The notes: generated by a model from the letters alone, not told the origin. A stretch of DNA of 64,000 nt from Pseudonocardia terrae (GCF_021343995.1 NZ_JAJTTE010000025.1:1-64000), one strand, 5' to 3'. Positions 1-8,133 are shown, counted from the first letter of the stretch. A program made the numbers and translations.

Positions 1-1
1 C

Positions 2-49
2 GGCACCGGCGGCACCGGCGGCACCGGCGGCACCGGCGGCACCGGCGGC
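2..49 (+). repeat. 9-bp tandem repeat GGCACCGGC inside the transposase
   Basis: At least five perfect copies of GGCACCGGC reach the left window edge. They read in frame with the transposase as Gly-Thr-Gly units, so the repeat is inside the coding region and its true length is unknown. Confidence 0.9.
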
Positions 50-922
50 GGGGTGTTCCGGATCGCGCGGCGGGTCGCGAAGGACCGGGTGATCTCCACG
101 GTGGACCCGGAAACCCGGCACGGGCACAAGACCTCCGCGCGCGGCTTCGATGGCTATAAGGGGCACGCCGCCATCGACCCGGACTCGGAGATCATCACCA
201 CGACCGCGGTCACCCCGGGCAACGCCGGTGACGCCAGTGTGGCCGAGGACCTCATCACCGACCTGCTCGACCCGCAGCCGGGCCACCCCGAGCCGAAGCC
301 GGCCGAACCGGGGCCCGCCGCGCCGGGGCCCGCCGCGGCGAGCGTCGGCGGGGGCGAGCCGGCAACGGTCTACGGCGACAATGCCTACGGCACCGGTGAG
401 TTCCACGATCGGCTCCGCGAGGCCGGGATCGCCGACCGCTGCAAGACCCAGGCGGCCACCGCAGCAGGCGGCCGGTTCAGCAAGGACCGCTTCGCCATCG
501 ACCTCGGCGCCGGCGCGGTCTGCTGCCCGGCCGGGGTCACCGCCCCGATCCGTCCGGCGATCGCCGGCGGCGGCATCGCCTACTTCGGGTCGGCTTGCGC
601 CGGGTGCCCACTGCGACCGCAATGCACCACCGCCGCCGGCGGCCGCACGATCAGCGTCGGCCCACACGAACAGGCCCTCACCGATGCTCGGGCCCGCCAG
701 GGCGACCCCGACTGGGTCACCGACTACCGCGGCACCCGACCCAAGATCGAACGCAAACTCGGCCACCTGATGCGCCGCCGACACGGCGGACGACGAGCCC
801 GGGTCCGGGGCACCGCCCGCGTCGACGCCGACTTCCGGCTACTGGCCGCCGCGGTCAACCTGGCTCGGCTGGCCGTGCTCGGGCTGCACCGAACCGCCCA
901 AGGATGGGCGGTGGCGAGCTGA
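2..922 (+). CDS. IS1182-type transposase, C-terminal part (cut by window edge)
   Basis: The frame is open from base 2 and ends in TGA at 920-922, so the N-terminus lies left of the window. The visible part is the catalytic half of a DDE transposase, with D-N-A-Y in YGDNAYG. It also has a Cys cluster (CCPAG, then CAGCPLRPQC) and a C-terminal stretch, YRGTRPKIERKLGHLM, that carries the likely catalytic Glu. Such a Cys cluster before the last acidic residue is typical of IS1182-like transposases. Two low-complexity stretches interrupt it: Gly-Thr-Gly repeats at the left edge and a Pro/Ala-rich stretch near codons 100-115. I could not find the right terminal inverted repeat because the left end is outside the window. 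Family call fairly sure; activity unknown. Confidence 0.75.
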   Translation, partial: GTGGTGGTGGTGGTGGGVFRIARRVAKDRVISTVDPETRHGHKTSARGFDGYKGHAAIDPDSEIITTTAVTPGNAGDASVAEDLITDLLDPQPGHPEPKPAEPGPAAPGPAAASVGGGEPATVYGDNAYGTGEFHDRLREAGIADRCKTQAATAAGGRFSKDRFAIDLGAGAVCCPAGVTAPIRPAIAGGGIAYFGSACAGCPLRPQCTTAAGGRTISVGPHEQALTDARARQGDPDWVTDYRGTRPKIERKLGHLMRRRHGGRRARVRGTARVDADFRLLAAAVNLARLAVLGLHRTAQGWAVAS

Positions 923-1096
923 CCACCAGCGAGAGCACCCCATCGAGGACTGGCCATCGAGGCGCCCGAGGGCCAGGACCCTTCCACAGCGGTTCCACCG
1001 AACAGCCCACAGCCCGACCCAAGCGAACCCAGGAGCCCGCATGAACAGCCAACCGAGCAGCCCACACTGCCGAACCGACCGTTCGACACCAGCCAC

Positions 1097-1426
1097 CTAG
1101 CGCCCCCCGGAGTGGAGCAGCTGGCCGTCGATCCACGGGTCGACCGAGCGCTGCCGGCCCTGGTCGTCGGTGTACCCGCAGGCGCGGTTGGTGATCTCGA
1201 CGGGGTTCGCGGGGTCGCCGAACTCCGGCGGCGACTGCAAATCGCAGGTGTACAGCGGCGCCGACTGCCCGGTGACCGTGACCGTGAGCGGGGTGTCCGC
1301 GGTGGCGGTGCCGGTGAGCACCGTCGCGGTCGCCGTGCCTCCGGTGGCCAGCACGGCGGCGCCCGCCGCGGCCCACCCGAGCCGCGCGGCGGACCGCTCG
1401 CGGCCCCGCATGCTGTGCTTCCCCAT
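1097..1426 (-). CDS. Small secreted protein of unknown function
   Basis: This is a 109-residue protein with a basic N-terminus (MRGRERSAARLGW), a hydrophobic Ala-rich core and a likely signal-peptidase site after the TATADTP region, so it is probably exported. The mature part of about 65 residues contains two Cys (YTCDL and NRACGY), which could form a disulfide. It has no family I recognise. An internal ATG at MRGRE is an alternative start. The gene stands alone between the transposase remnant and yebC, on the opposite strand to yebC. I assign no function. Confidence 0.55.
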   Translation of the reverse strand: MGKHSMRGRERSAARLGWAAAGAAVLATGGTATATVLTGTATADTPLTVTVTGQSAPLYTCDLQSPPEFGDPANPVEITNRACGYTDDQGRQRSVDPWIDGQLLHSGGR

Positions 1427-1606
1427 CTCGCACCCCCTCGGCGTCCCTCACCGGTGACATCGCGCGGACCGCCGGCAACGTGAACACGCGGCCCGCTCTT
1501 TCACCGGTACCGGTGAGTTACCCGCCGGATCCGTGACGAACCGCGCTCCCGGGTGTGATGAACACTCCCCGACGTGGGGTGTCCGTGCCGGTGACGGGCC
1601 CGCCGG

Positions 1607-1612
1607 TACCAT
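1607..1612 (+). promoter_or_regulatory. Candidate -10 (TACCAT) for yebC with a structured leader
   Basis: TACCAT fits the actinobacterial TANNNT -10. Transcription would start near 1619 and leave a leader of about 95 nt. That leader holds a perfect 8-bp hairpin (1625-1632 with 1640-1647) and a second 7-bp pair (1648-1654 with 1676-1682). Confidence 0.35.
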
Positions 1613-1713
1613 CGGAGGGTTCCGGCAGGGCCTCGTGCGGGCCCTGCGTGCCCGTCCTGCTGCGGCGCCGTGCAGCGGGCACACGCGCGAGTTCAGGAAG
1701 GACGGGGCAGCCG

Positions 1714-2466
1714 ATGAGTGGCCACTCCAAATGGGCGACGACGAAGCACAAGAAGGCCGTCATCGACGCCCGCCGGGGCAAGATGTTCGCCAAGCTGATC
1801 AAGAACATCGAGGTCGCGGCCCGAACCGGCGGCGGTGATCCCGACGGCAACCCGACGCTCTACGACGCCATCCAGAAGGCGAAGAAGAGCTCGGTGCCCA
1901 ACGACAACATCGACCGCGCGGTCAAGCGCGGCTCGGGTGCCGACGCCGGCGGCGCGGACTACCAGACGATCACGTACGAGGGCTACGGCCCCAACGGCGT
2001 CGCGCTGCTGATCGAGTGCCTCACGGACAACCGCAACCGCGCGGCCACCGAGGTGCGCACGGCCATGACCCGCAACGGCGGCACGATGGCCGACCCGGGC
2101 TCCGTCGCCTACCTGTTCACCCGCAAGGGCGTGGTGGTGCTGCCGAAGAACGACCTCTCCGAGGACGACGTCCTTATGGCCGTCCTCGATGCGGGCGCCG
2201 AGGAGGTCAACGACCTGGGTGAGAGCTTCGAGGTCGTCTCCGAGGCCACCGACCTGGTCGCGGTGCGGACGTCGCTGCAGGAGGCGGGGATCGACTACGA
2301 CTCCGCCGACCCGACCTTCCTGCCGTCGATGCAGGTGGAGCTCGACGCCGAGGCCGCCAAGAAGGTCTTCCGGCTCATCGAGGCCCTCGAGGACTCGGAC
2401 GAGGTCCAGAACGTCTACGCCAACTTCGACGTGTCCGACGCGGTCCTCGAAGAAGTGAACGCATAA
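1714..2466 (+). CDS. yebC: YebC/PmpR-family protein
   Basis: The product is 250 residues, the normal size for this family, and starts with the signature [14 protein letters not shown]. The ATG at 1714 is preceded by a purine-rich GAAGGACGGGG, which decides against the longer frame that opens at 1555. Family members were long called transcriptional regulators (PmpR). More recent work, from memory, links YebC to translation of difficult proline motifs. In M. tuberculosis the orthologue sits a few genes upstream of the ruv genes, consistent with this location. Odd feature: the last codons and stop are duplicated downstream (see the repeat at 2430-2597). Confidence 0.95.
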   Translation: MSGHSKWATTKHKKAVIDARRGKMFAKLIKNIEVAARTGGGDPDGNPTLYDAIQKAKKSSVPNDNIDRAVKRGSGADAGGADYQTITYEGYGPNGVALLIECLTDNRNRAATEVRTAMTRNGGTMADPGSVAYLFTRKGVVVLPKNDLSEDDVLMAVLDAGAEEVNDLGESFEVVSEATDLVAVRTSLQEAGIDYDSADPTFLPSMQVELDAEAAKKVFRLIEALEDSDEVQNVYANFDVSDAVLEEVNA

Positions 2467-2597
2467 CGGGACACGTCGAAGTCCGCATCCGCCGCTGCGC
2501 TGAATTCCACGTGTCCGACGCGGTCCTCGAGGAAGTGAACGCCTGAGCGGACACGCCGAAGTACGCGTCCGACGAGGTCGTGGCCGAAGTCGGCTGA
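2430..2597 (+). repeat. Three successive copies of the yebC 3' end, each with a stop
   Basis: The last 33 nt of yebC (from CGTGTCCGACGCGG) recur at 2510-2546, and similarity continues into the following GGACACG-CGAAGT segment. Within the coding tail the only differences are synonymous (GAA to GAG, GCA to GCC), and the stop changes TAA to TGA. A third, degenerate copy (2568-2597) would read SDEVVAEVG then TGA. Offsets are 80 and 54 bp, so the first extra copy is out of frame with yebC. Confidence 0.85.
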
Positions 2598-2617
2598 CCG
2601 CATCCAGCCCGTTCGTG

Positions 2618-2647
2618 CGGCGCCGTCCCCTCCGCGGGGCGGCGCCG
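2618..2647 (+). terminator. Candidate intrinsic terminator after yebC
   Basis: An inverted repeat pairs 2618-2630 with 2636-2647 (CGGCGCCG arms extended by C4/G4, one bulged T) around a 5-nt loop. It is followed by a moderately T-rich stretch. It lies about 110 bp before the polA promoter. Confidence 0.5.
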
Positions 2648-2744
2648 TCGTCGTTCTGCCGGGTGTGCGGCGGGTGGGACTCGCCCGATCGAGGAGGGTG
2701 CGGTCCCGGCCGGAGGCTCGCCGGGAACTGTCGGTGCCCGGTTC

Positions 2745-2750
2745 TAGACT
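2745..2750 (+). promoter_or_regulatory. -10 TAGACT of a leaderless polA promoter
   Basis: TAGACT ends 8 nt before the ATG at 2759, so transcription would start at or next to the start codon. No Shine-Dalgarno precedes that ATG, which supports a leaderless start. Confidence 0.5.
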
Positions 2751-2758
2751 CGCCCCTG

Positions 2759-5563
2759 ATGAGCCCCGCCACGAAGTCACCCGCCACCCCGGCCGCCGGG
2801 AAGTCCTCGGCGAGCACCGGCACCTCCGCCGCGCCCGAGGGCAAGCGGCTGCTGCTGCTCGACGGTCACTCGCTCGCCTACCGGGCGTTCTTCGCCCTGC
2901 CCGCGGAGAACTTCCGCACGGGCACGGGGCAGACCACGAACGCCGTCTACGGCTTCACGTCGATGCTCATCAACCAGCTGCGGGACGAGCAGCCGACCCA
3001 CCTGGCCGTGGCGTTCGACGTCTCGCGCAAGACCTTCCGCGCGGAGCGGTACGCGGACTACAAGGCGAACCGCACCACCACGCCGGACGACTTCCGCGGC
3101 CAGGTGGACCTCATCAAGGAGGTCCTGCGCGCGCTCAACATCCCGGTGTTCGCGGTCGAGGGCTTCGAGGCGGACGACATCATCGCCACGCTGGCCACCC
3201 AGGCCGAGGCGCAGGACTTCGAGGTGCTCATCACCACCGGTGACCGGGACGCGTTCCAGCTGGTCACCGACAACGTCACGGTGCTCTACCCCAAGCGCGG
3301 GGTGTCGGACCTGGGGCGCATCGACCCGGCGGAGGTCGACAAGCGCTACGGGCTCACCCCGACCCAGTACCCGGACTTCGCGGCGCTGCGCGGCGACCCC
3401 AGCGACAACCTGCCGAACATCCCGGGCGTGGGGGAGAAGACGGCGGCCAAGTGGGTCCGCGAGTTCGGCTCGCTCGGGGAGCTGACCGACCGGGTCGACG
3501 AGGTCAAGGGCAAGGCGGGCGACGCGCTGCGCGCCAACCTCGCCAGCGTGCTGATGAACCGCCAGCTCACCGAGCTGGTGCGGGACGTGCCGCTGGATTC
3601 CGTGCCCGCCGAGCTCGAGATCCGGCCGTGGGACCGGGACGCGGTGCACCGGCTGTTCGACGAGCTGGAGTTCCGGGTCCTGCGCGAGCGGCTGTTCGCC
3701 ACGCTGCAGAGCGCCGAGCCGGAGGCCGAGTCCGGCTTCGACGTGCAGGGCGGGGTGATCGCGCCCGGCACCGTGCGCAGCTGGCTGGACGAGCACGCGC
3801 GGGACGGGCGGCGGGTCGGCCTCGCGTTCTCCGGGGTCACCGGCGGGATCACCGAGCGCGACTTCACCGGGATCGCGCTGGCGGCCGGCGAGCCGACGCT
3901 GGAGGACCGCGTCGAGGGCGCCGAGGCCGGCGTCCCGGTCGCCGGGTACCTCGACGTGCGGCAGCTGGAGCCGGACGACGAGGCGGCGCTGGGCGCGTGG
4001 CTGGCCGACCCGGCGGTGCCCAAGGCCTCTCACGACATCAAGGCGGTGCTGCACGCGTTGCGCGCCCGGGGGTGGACGCTCGCCGGGCTGACCAGTGACA
4101 CCGCGCTCGCCGCCTACCTCGCGCGGCCCGGGCAGCGCAGCTTCGACCTCGCCGACCTCGCCCTGCGCTACCTGCGCCGCGAGCTGGCCCTGGAGGGCGG
4201 CGAGGGCGACGGCCAGCTGTCGCTGCTGGGCGGTGAGGAGGAGGCCGACGCGAAGCACGCCGAGACGGAGATGGTGTCGGCGTCGGCCGTCGCCGAGCTG
4301 GCCGACGCGCTGGGCGCCGAGCTGGCCGAGAAGGAGCAGACCCGGCTGCTGCTCGAGCTGGAGCAGCCGCTGGCGTTCGTGCTCGCCGACCTCGAGGCCG
4401 CCGGCATCGCCGTGGACCGCGACCACCTGGAGTCGCTGGAGTCCGAGTTCGCGGCGCAGGTCAAGGAAGCCGCGCGCGCCGCGTACGACGTGATCGGCAA
4501 GGAGATCAACCTCGGCTCGCCGAAGCAGCTGCAGGTCGTGCTGTTCGACGAGCTGAGCATGCCGAAGACCAAGCGCACCAAGACCGGCTACACCACGGAC
4601 GCGGACGCGTTGCAGAGCCTGTACGAGCAGACCGAGCACCCGTTCCTCATGCACCTGCTGCAGCACCGGGACGCCACGCGGCTCAAGGTCACGGTCGACG
4701 GGCTGCTCAAGTCGATCGCGGCCGACGGGCGGATCCACACCACCTACAGCCAGACGATCGCCGCGACCGGTCGGCTGTCGTCGACCGACCCGAACCTGCA
4801 GAACGTGCCGATCCGCACCGCCGCGGGCCGGCGGATCCGCGAGACCTTCGTCGTCGGCGCGGGCTACGGCGAGCTCATGACCGCCGACTACAGCCAGATC
4901 GAGATGCGGATCATGGCGCACCTGTCCGAGGACGCGGCGCTGATCGAGGCCTTCAACTCGAAGCGGGACTTCCACTCCGAGACCGCGTCGAAGGTGTTCG
5001 GCGTCGCGGCCGACGAGGTGACCCCCGAGCAGCGCGCCAAGATCAAGGCGATGAACTACGGCCTGGCGTACGGGCTGTCGGCGTTCGGGCTCTCCGGTCA
5101 GCTGCGGATCTCCACCGAGGAGGCCCGCGCGCTGATGGAGGACTACTTCGAGACCTTCGGCGGCGTGCGGGACTACCTGCGGTCGATCGTCGACGTGGCC
5201 CGCAAGGAGGGCTACACCGCGACCATGCTCGGTCGGCGGCGGTACCTGCCGGACCTGACCAGCGACAATCGGCAGCGCCGCGAGATGGCCGAGCGGATGG
5301 CGCTCAACGCGCCGATCCAGGGCAGCGCGGCGGACATCATCAAGGTCGCCATGCTCAAGGTGCACAGCGCGCTGGCCGGGGCCTCGCTGCGCAGCCGGAT
5401 CCTGCTCCAGGTGCACGACGAGCTGGTGCTCGAGGTGGCCGAGGGCGAGCGCGCGGCGGTCGAGGACCTGGTGCGCCGGCAGATGGGCGCGGCCGAGACG
5501 CTGTCGGTCCCGCTGGAGGTGTCGGTCGGGTACGGGCGCAGCTGGGACGACGCGGCGCACTGA
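2759..5563 (+). CDS. polA: DNA polymerase I
   Basis: The product is 934 residues, normal for actinobacterial PolA. It fills gaps and removes RNA primers or flaps during replication and repair. The N-terminal 5'-nuclease begins at LLLLDGHSLAYRAFF (about residue 28) and carries the EADD and GDRD acidic clusters. The middle exonuclease-like domain lacks an obvious DXE metal motif, so proofreading is probably absent, as in mycobacterial PolA. Polymerase motifs are clear: motif A DYSQIEMRIMAHLS (about 710), motif B KAMNYGLAYGLS (about 762) and motif C VHDELVLEV (about 885). The start was chosen because it fits the leaderless promoter. The N-terminal 25 residues are Ala/Pro/Ser-rich and probably disordered. 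Confidence 0.96.
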   Translation: MSPATKSPATPAAGKSSASTGTSAAPEGKRLLLLDGHSLAYRAFFALPAENFRTGTGQTTNAVYGFTSMLINQLRDEQPTHLAVAFDVSRKTFRAERYADYKANRTTTPDDFRGQVDLIKEVLRALNIPVFAVEGFEADDIIATLATQAEAQDFEVLITTGDRDAFQLVTDNVTVLYPKRGVSDLGRIDPAEVDKRYGLTPTQYPDFAALRGDPSDNLPNIPGVGEKTAAKWVREFGSLGELTDRVDEVKGKAGDALRANLASVLMNRQLTELVRDVPLDSVPAELEIRPWDRDAVHRLFDELEFRVLRERLFATLQSAEPEAESGFDVQGGVIAPGTVRSWLDEHARDGRRVGLAFSGVTGGITERDFTGIALAAGEPTLEDRVEGAEAGVPVAGYLDVRQLEPDDEAALGAWLADPAVPKASHDIKAVLHALRARGWTLAGLTSDTALAAYLARPGQRSFDLADLALRYLRRELALEGGEGDGQLSLLGGEEEADAKHAETEMVSASAVAELADALGAELAEKEQTRLLLELEQPLAFVLADLEAAGIAVDRDHLESLESEFAAQVKEAARAAYDVIGKEINLGSPKQLQVVLFDELSMPKTKRTKTGYTTDADALQSLYEQTEHPFLMHLLQHRDATRLKVTVDGLLKSIAADGRIHTTYSQTIAATGRLSSTDPNLQNVPIRTAAGRRIRETFVVGAGYGELMTADYSQIEMRIMAHLSEDAALIEAFNSKRDFHSETASKVFGVAADEVTPEQRAKIKAMNYGLAYGLSAFGLSGQLRISTEEARALMEDYFETFGGVRDYLRSIVDVARKEGYTATMLGRRRYLPDLTSDNRQRREMAERMALNAPIQGSAADIIKVAMLKVHSALAGASLRSRILLQVHDELVLEVAEGERAAVEDLVRRQMGAAETLSVPLEVSVGYGRSWDDAAH

Positions 5564-5580
5564 TCCGTAGCGGGGGCCCG

Positions 5581-6267
5581 GTGGACAGCGCGGACCGGCC
5601 GGGCAGGCCGACCGTGAAACCGGGTGACGGGGCCGGGCGGGACCAGCAGGATGGTCCGGTGCTGCTCGGCCCCTCGGACCCGCTGCCCGCGCGACCCCGC
5701 CGCATCCTCCTCACCGGCTGCTCCGGCTCCGGCAAGTCGACCCTCGGCCGCGCGCTCGGACCCCGGCTGGGCGTGCCCTACATCGAGCTCGACGCGCTGT
5801 ACCACGGGCCGGACTGGGTGCCGCGGCCCGAGTTCCCGGCCGACGTCGCCGCGCTCGCGGCGGGCGAGGCGTGGATCACCGAGTACGGCTACTCCGTGGC
5901 CCGTCCGCTCGTGCTGCCGCGGGCCGAGCTCCTGGTGTGGCTCGACCTGCCGCGCGCGGCCGTGATGCGCCAGGTCGTGCCGCGCACCGTCGTGCGGCGG
6001 CTCCGCCGCCAGGAGCTGTGGAACGGCAACGTCGAGCCGCCCTTCCGGACCTTCCTCACCGACCCGGACCACATCGTCCGGTGGGCCTGGCGCACCCATG
6101 CCGAGGTCGCCGTCCGGGTCGGGCAGGCGCGTGAGCGCAGCCCCGGGCTGCCCGTCGTGCGGCTGCGCTCCCGGCGTGACGTGCAGCGGTGGCTCGCGGG
6201 CCCGGTCGCGGCCCTCGCCGCCGAGGGCGCTCCCAAGGCCGACCACCCGGAGTCCGAGAGCGCCTGA
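5581..6267 (+). CDS. Small P-loop kinase (FlaR/adenylate-kinase-like)
   Basis: The product is 228 residues. After about 40 disordered residues comes a Walker A motif, ILLTGCSGSGKSTLGRAL. It is followed by YIELDALYHGPDW, the pattern of the family often annotated as DNA-topology-modulating FlaR-like or adenylate-kinase-like proteins. These are small NTP-binding proteins whose substrate is generally unknown. The gene starts 17 bp after polA with GTG and may be cotranscribed with it. The C-terminus (GAPKADHPESESA) is a charged tail. Fold assignment is good; the reaction is not known. Confidence 0.7.
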   Translation: MDSADRPGRPTVKPGDGAGRDQQDGPVLLGPSDPLPARPRRILLTGCSGSGKSTLGRALGPRLGVPYIELDALYHGPDWVPRPEFPADVAALAAGEAWITEYGYSVARPLVLPRAELLVWLDLPRAAVMRQVVPRTVVRRLRRQELWNGNVEPPFRTFLTDPDHIVRWAWRTHAEVAVRVGQARERSPGLPVVRLRSRRDVQRWLAGPVAALAAEGAPKADHPESESA

Positions 6268-6289
6268 GAGCGAGGTCGCGCAGTCGGCC

Positions 6290-6400
6290 TTCGCGAGTCG
6301 CGCTGTGGGGTTTCCGCGAGTCGCGCTGTCGGCTCCCGCGAGTCGGGCTGTGGGCTCCCGCGAGTCGCGCTGTGGGCTTCCGCGAGTCGGGATCTCCTGC
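6290..6400 (+). repeat. 22-bp tandem array with CGCGAGTCG core
   Basis: Five units share the core CGCGAGTCG followed by SGSYTGTSGG and begin at 6292, 6315, 6337, 6359 and 6381, so the period is 22-23 bp. The array lies between the convergent ends of the P-loop kinase and the MOSC gene. It is closed by an 8-bp inverted repeat (GGATCTCC at 6390-6397 with GGAGATCC at 6412-6419) that could act as a terminator. Related boxes recur at 7911-8046 and 38042-38061. Confidence 0.8.
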
Positions 6401-6506
6401 AGCGCGAGTGGGGAGATCCTGCAGCCTGTGCGCCGCGAGGCGAGTGGTGAGCAGCGTCATCGTTCTCGTCGGGCCGCGCCAGCGCGTCGTTCCGCGTGCT
6501 CGACGG

Positions 6507-7046
6507 TCAGCGCCCCATGACCGCGTCGGCCAGCTCGGTGGGCACGGTGAGGGTGGCCGGGCCACGGCGGAGCACGCCGTCGGAGAGGGGCTCGCACCGC
6601 ACGCCGCCGCGCCCCCGGAGGGCCTTGAAGGCACCGGGCGCGAGCACCACGTCCATCCAGCGGCAGGGATGCGCGGCGCGGTGCGCGCGGATGCGGACCG
6701 GCCCGTCGCCGGAGTCGAGCGTGAAGTCGGCGCCGGTCCCGGCCAGGGCGTCGACCGCGGCGCCACGCAGGACGACGGTCCGCCGCGCCAGGACGGGGTC
6801 GAACGGCGGCGCACCGACCTCGGTCGCCACGGCGTCGAGCGCCTCTGCCGAGATCAGGGTCACCGCCGCGCGCCGGTGTGCCGGGTGGTTGAAGTACCGG
6901 TCGCCCTTGACACCGAGCCCCGCCCGCACCTCGATCCGGTCCCGCCGCGGGCCCTCGGGGTCCGATCGCGGACCGTCGGCGGGACGCCCCTCGAAGGCGT
7001 GCACCGATGAGGCGACCAGCTCGACGATCTCGACGGCGATCCGCAC
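6507..7046 (-). CDS. MOSC-domain protein
   Basis: The product is 179 residues from a GTG at 7046. An alternative GTG at 7085 would add 13 residues. The pattern VEIVELVASSVHAFEGRPADGP, then GLGVKGDRYFNHPAHRRAAVTLI and PCRWMDVVLAPG, is that of stand-alone MOSC domains. These are related to the C-terminal domain of molybdenum cofactor sulfurase and are thought to handle sulfur or Moco ligands. The usual conserved Cys in the ...HPCRWMD segment is present. It is divergent from ruvC across a region with a large stem-loop. The physiological substrate cannot be told from the sequence. Confidence 0.7.
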   Translation of the reverse strand: MRIAVEIVELVASSVHAFEGRPADGPRSDPEGPRRDRIEVRAGLGVKGDRYFNHPAHRRAAVTLISAEALDAVATEVGAPPFDPVLARRTVVLRGAAVDALAGTGADFTLDSGDGPVRIRAHRAAHPCRWMDVVLAPGAFKALRGRGGVRCEPLSDGVLRRGPATLTVPTELADAVMGR

Positions 7047-7130
7047 CTCTACGCCGAGCGTGTCCTCCACCGCGATCTGCTGCACGACCCGATGATGCCT
7101 CGGGCGAGTCCGGGCGAGCCTTCGCCTGCC

Positions 7131-7211
7131 CGGATGAGCATCGCGGGCCCTCGCCGGTCCGGATGAGCACCACGGCTGTTCGATCATGGTTCGACGACCG
7201 TGGTGCTCATC
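7131..7211. repeat. Perfect 14-bp inverted repeat plus direct repeat between MOSC gene and ruvC
   Basis: GATGAGCACCACGG (7162-7175) is the exact reverse complement of 7198-7211, with a 22-nt loop containing TCGATCATGGTTCGA. A roughly 29-bp direct repeat overlaps it (CGGATGAGCA at 7131-7140 and 7160-7169). The structure lies about 80 bp upstream of the ruvC start. Confidence 0.8.
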
Positions 7212-7292
7212 TCGTCGGCGGGCGGCGCGCCGGACGTGGGGGCCGGACGCCGCGCCGGTAGCGTGCGGCGCGGACCGGTGAGGGGAGCGCGC

Positions 7293-7907
7293 GTGCGGGT
7301 GCTCGGAGTCGACCCGGGGCTGACCCGGTGCGGCCTCGGCGTGGTCGACGGCGACGGCGGACGCCAGGTGGCGTGTGTCGACGTCGGCGTGGTGCGCAGC
7401 GACGACGACCTGCCGGTGGACCGGCGGCTGCTGGTGGTCGCCGACGAGGTGGAGCGCTGGATCGCCCGGCACCGGCCCGACGTCGTGGCCGTGGAGCGGG
7501 TGTTCAGCCAGCACAACGTCCGGACAGTGATGGGGACGGCGCAGGCCAGCGGGGTCGTCGCGCTGGTCGCCGCCCGGGCTGGGCTGCCCGTCGCGTTCCA
7601 CACCCCGAGCGAGGTGAAGGCCGCGGTCACAGGGGCCGGCCGCGCGGACAAGGCGCAGGTCACGACGATGGTCACGCGGGTCCTCGGGCTGGCCGAGGCG
7701 CCCCGTCCCGCCGACGCCGCCGACGCCCTCGCCCTCGCGATCTGCCACTGCTGGCGTGCCCCGATGATGACGCGGATGGCGGAGGCGGAGCGCCGCGCCG
7801 CCGAGATCGCCAAGGCGCACAAGGCTCGCTTGGCCGCCGCCCAGAAGGAGCGGCAGCGCCAACTCGAGCGGCAGCGGCTCGCCGAGGAGGCGCGCCCTCG
7901 CCGCTGA
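7293..7907 (+). CDS. ruvC: Holliday-junction resolvase RuvC
   Basis: The product is 204 residues and cuts four-way DNA junctions delivered by RuvAB. The GTG start at 7293 has a good ribosome site, AGGGGAG, six bases upstream. It gives the usual N-terminus VRVLGVDPG. The four catalytic acids are visible: D7, E68 (VVAVERVF), D141 and D144 ([15 protein letters not shown]). After residue 155 there is a charged, helix-forming extension rich in Ala, Arg, Glu and Gln (about 45 residues), longer than in enterobacterial RuvC. Unlike the usual ruvC-ruvA overlap, 243 bp and a separate SOS-boxed promoter intervene before ruvA. Confidence 0.95.
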   Translation: MRVLGVDPGLTRCGLGVVDGDGGRQVACVDVGVVRSDDDLPVDRRLLVVADEVERWIARHRPDVVAVERVFSQHNVRTVMGTAQASGVVALVAARAGLPVAFHTPSEVKAAVTGAGRADKAQVTTMVTRVLGLAEAPRPADAADALALAICHCWRAPMMTRMAEAERRAAEIAKAHKARLAAAQKERQRQLERQRLAEEARPRR

Positions 7908-7910
7908 CCT

Positions 7911-8046
7911 CGCGAGTCGATACTCCCGCGCCTCCGAGTGTGCCGTCCCGGGAGAGACCCGGGATGTGCGACTCGGTCACCCGAAACTGCCCACTCGCGG
8001 TGCTGGATCTCGCGACTCGCGGGAGCTCCGGGCGCGACTCGCGGGA
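7911..8046. repeat. Scattered CGAGTCGCG-family boxes between ruvC and ruvA
   Basis: CGCGAGTCG occurs at 7911, and its reverse-complement form CGCGACTCGCGGGA occurs at 8011 and 8033, 22 bp apart as in the 6290-6400 array. A CCCGGG-AGAGA-CCCGGG hairpin lies between them and may terminate ruvC transcription. Confidence 0.65.
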
Positions 8047-8105
8047 CCGAGGCGGGGGACACGCCGAGGGGCGGGGGAGCGGGGGAGGGTGTCGGGGGGT
8101 CCCGG

Positions 8106-8111
8106 TAGCCT
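8106..8111 (+). promoter_or_regulatory. -10 TAGCCT of a ruvAB promoter
   Basis: TAGCCT lies 45 bp upstream of the ruvA GTG, with transcription expected near 8118, exactly at the start of the LexA-type box. This gives ruvAB its own promoter apart from ruvC. Confidence 0.5.
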
Positions 8112-8117
8112 TCGGTC

Positions 8118-8133
8118 TCGAACGACTGTTCGC
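8118..8133 (+). promoter_or_regulatory. LexA (SOS) box upstream of ruvA
   Basis: TCGAACGACTGTTCGC matches the actinobacterial/Gram-positive SOS box TCGAAC-N4-GTTCGA at 11 of 12 fixed positions. It overlaps the predicted transcription start, where LexA binding would block RNA polymerase. Induction of ruv genes by DNA damage is known in mycobacteria. Confidence 0.75.

Noticed and set aside
2777-5560. Very long open frame antisense to polA (927 codons)
   Set aside because: It mirrors codon structure of polA in GC-rich DNA, has no recognisable domain, and polA motifs are complete. The same applies to long antisense frames opposite rel, aspS, alaS, aroC and secD.
6290-6400. CRISPR array or coding tandem repeat
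   Set aside because: There is no spacer between the 22-bp units and the period is not a multiple of three, so it is a plain intergenic tandem repeat.
7180-7194. LexA box upstream of ruvC (TCGATCATGGTTCGA)
   Set aside because: The half-sites are one base too close and the left half is TCGATC, so it does not fit TCGAAC-N4-GTTCGA.
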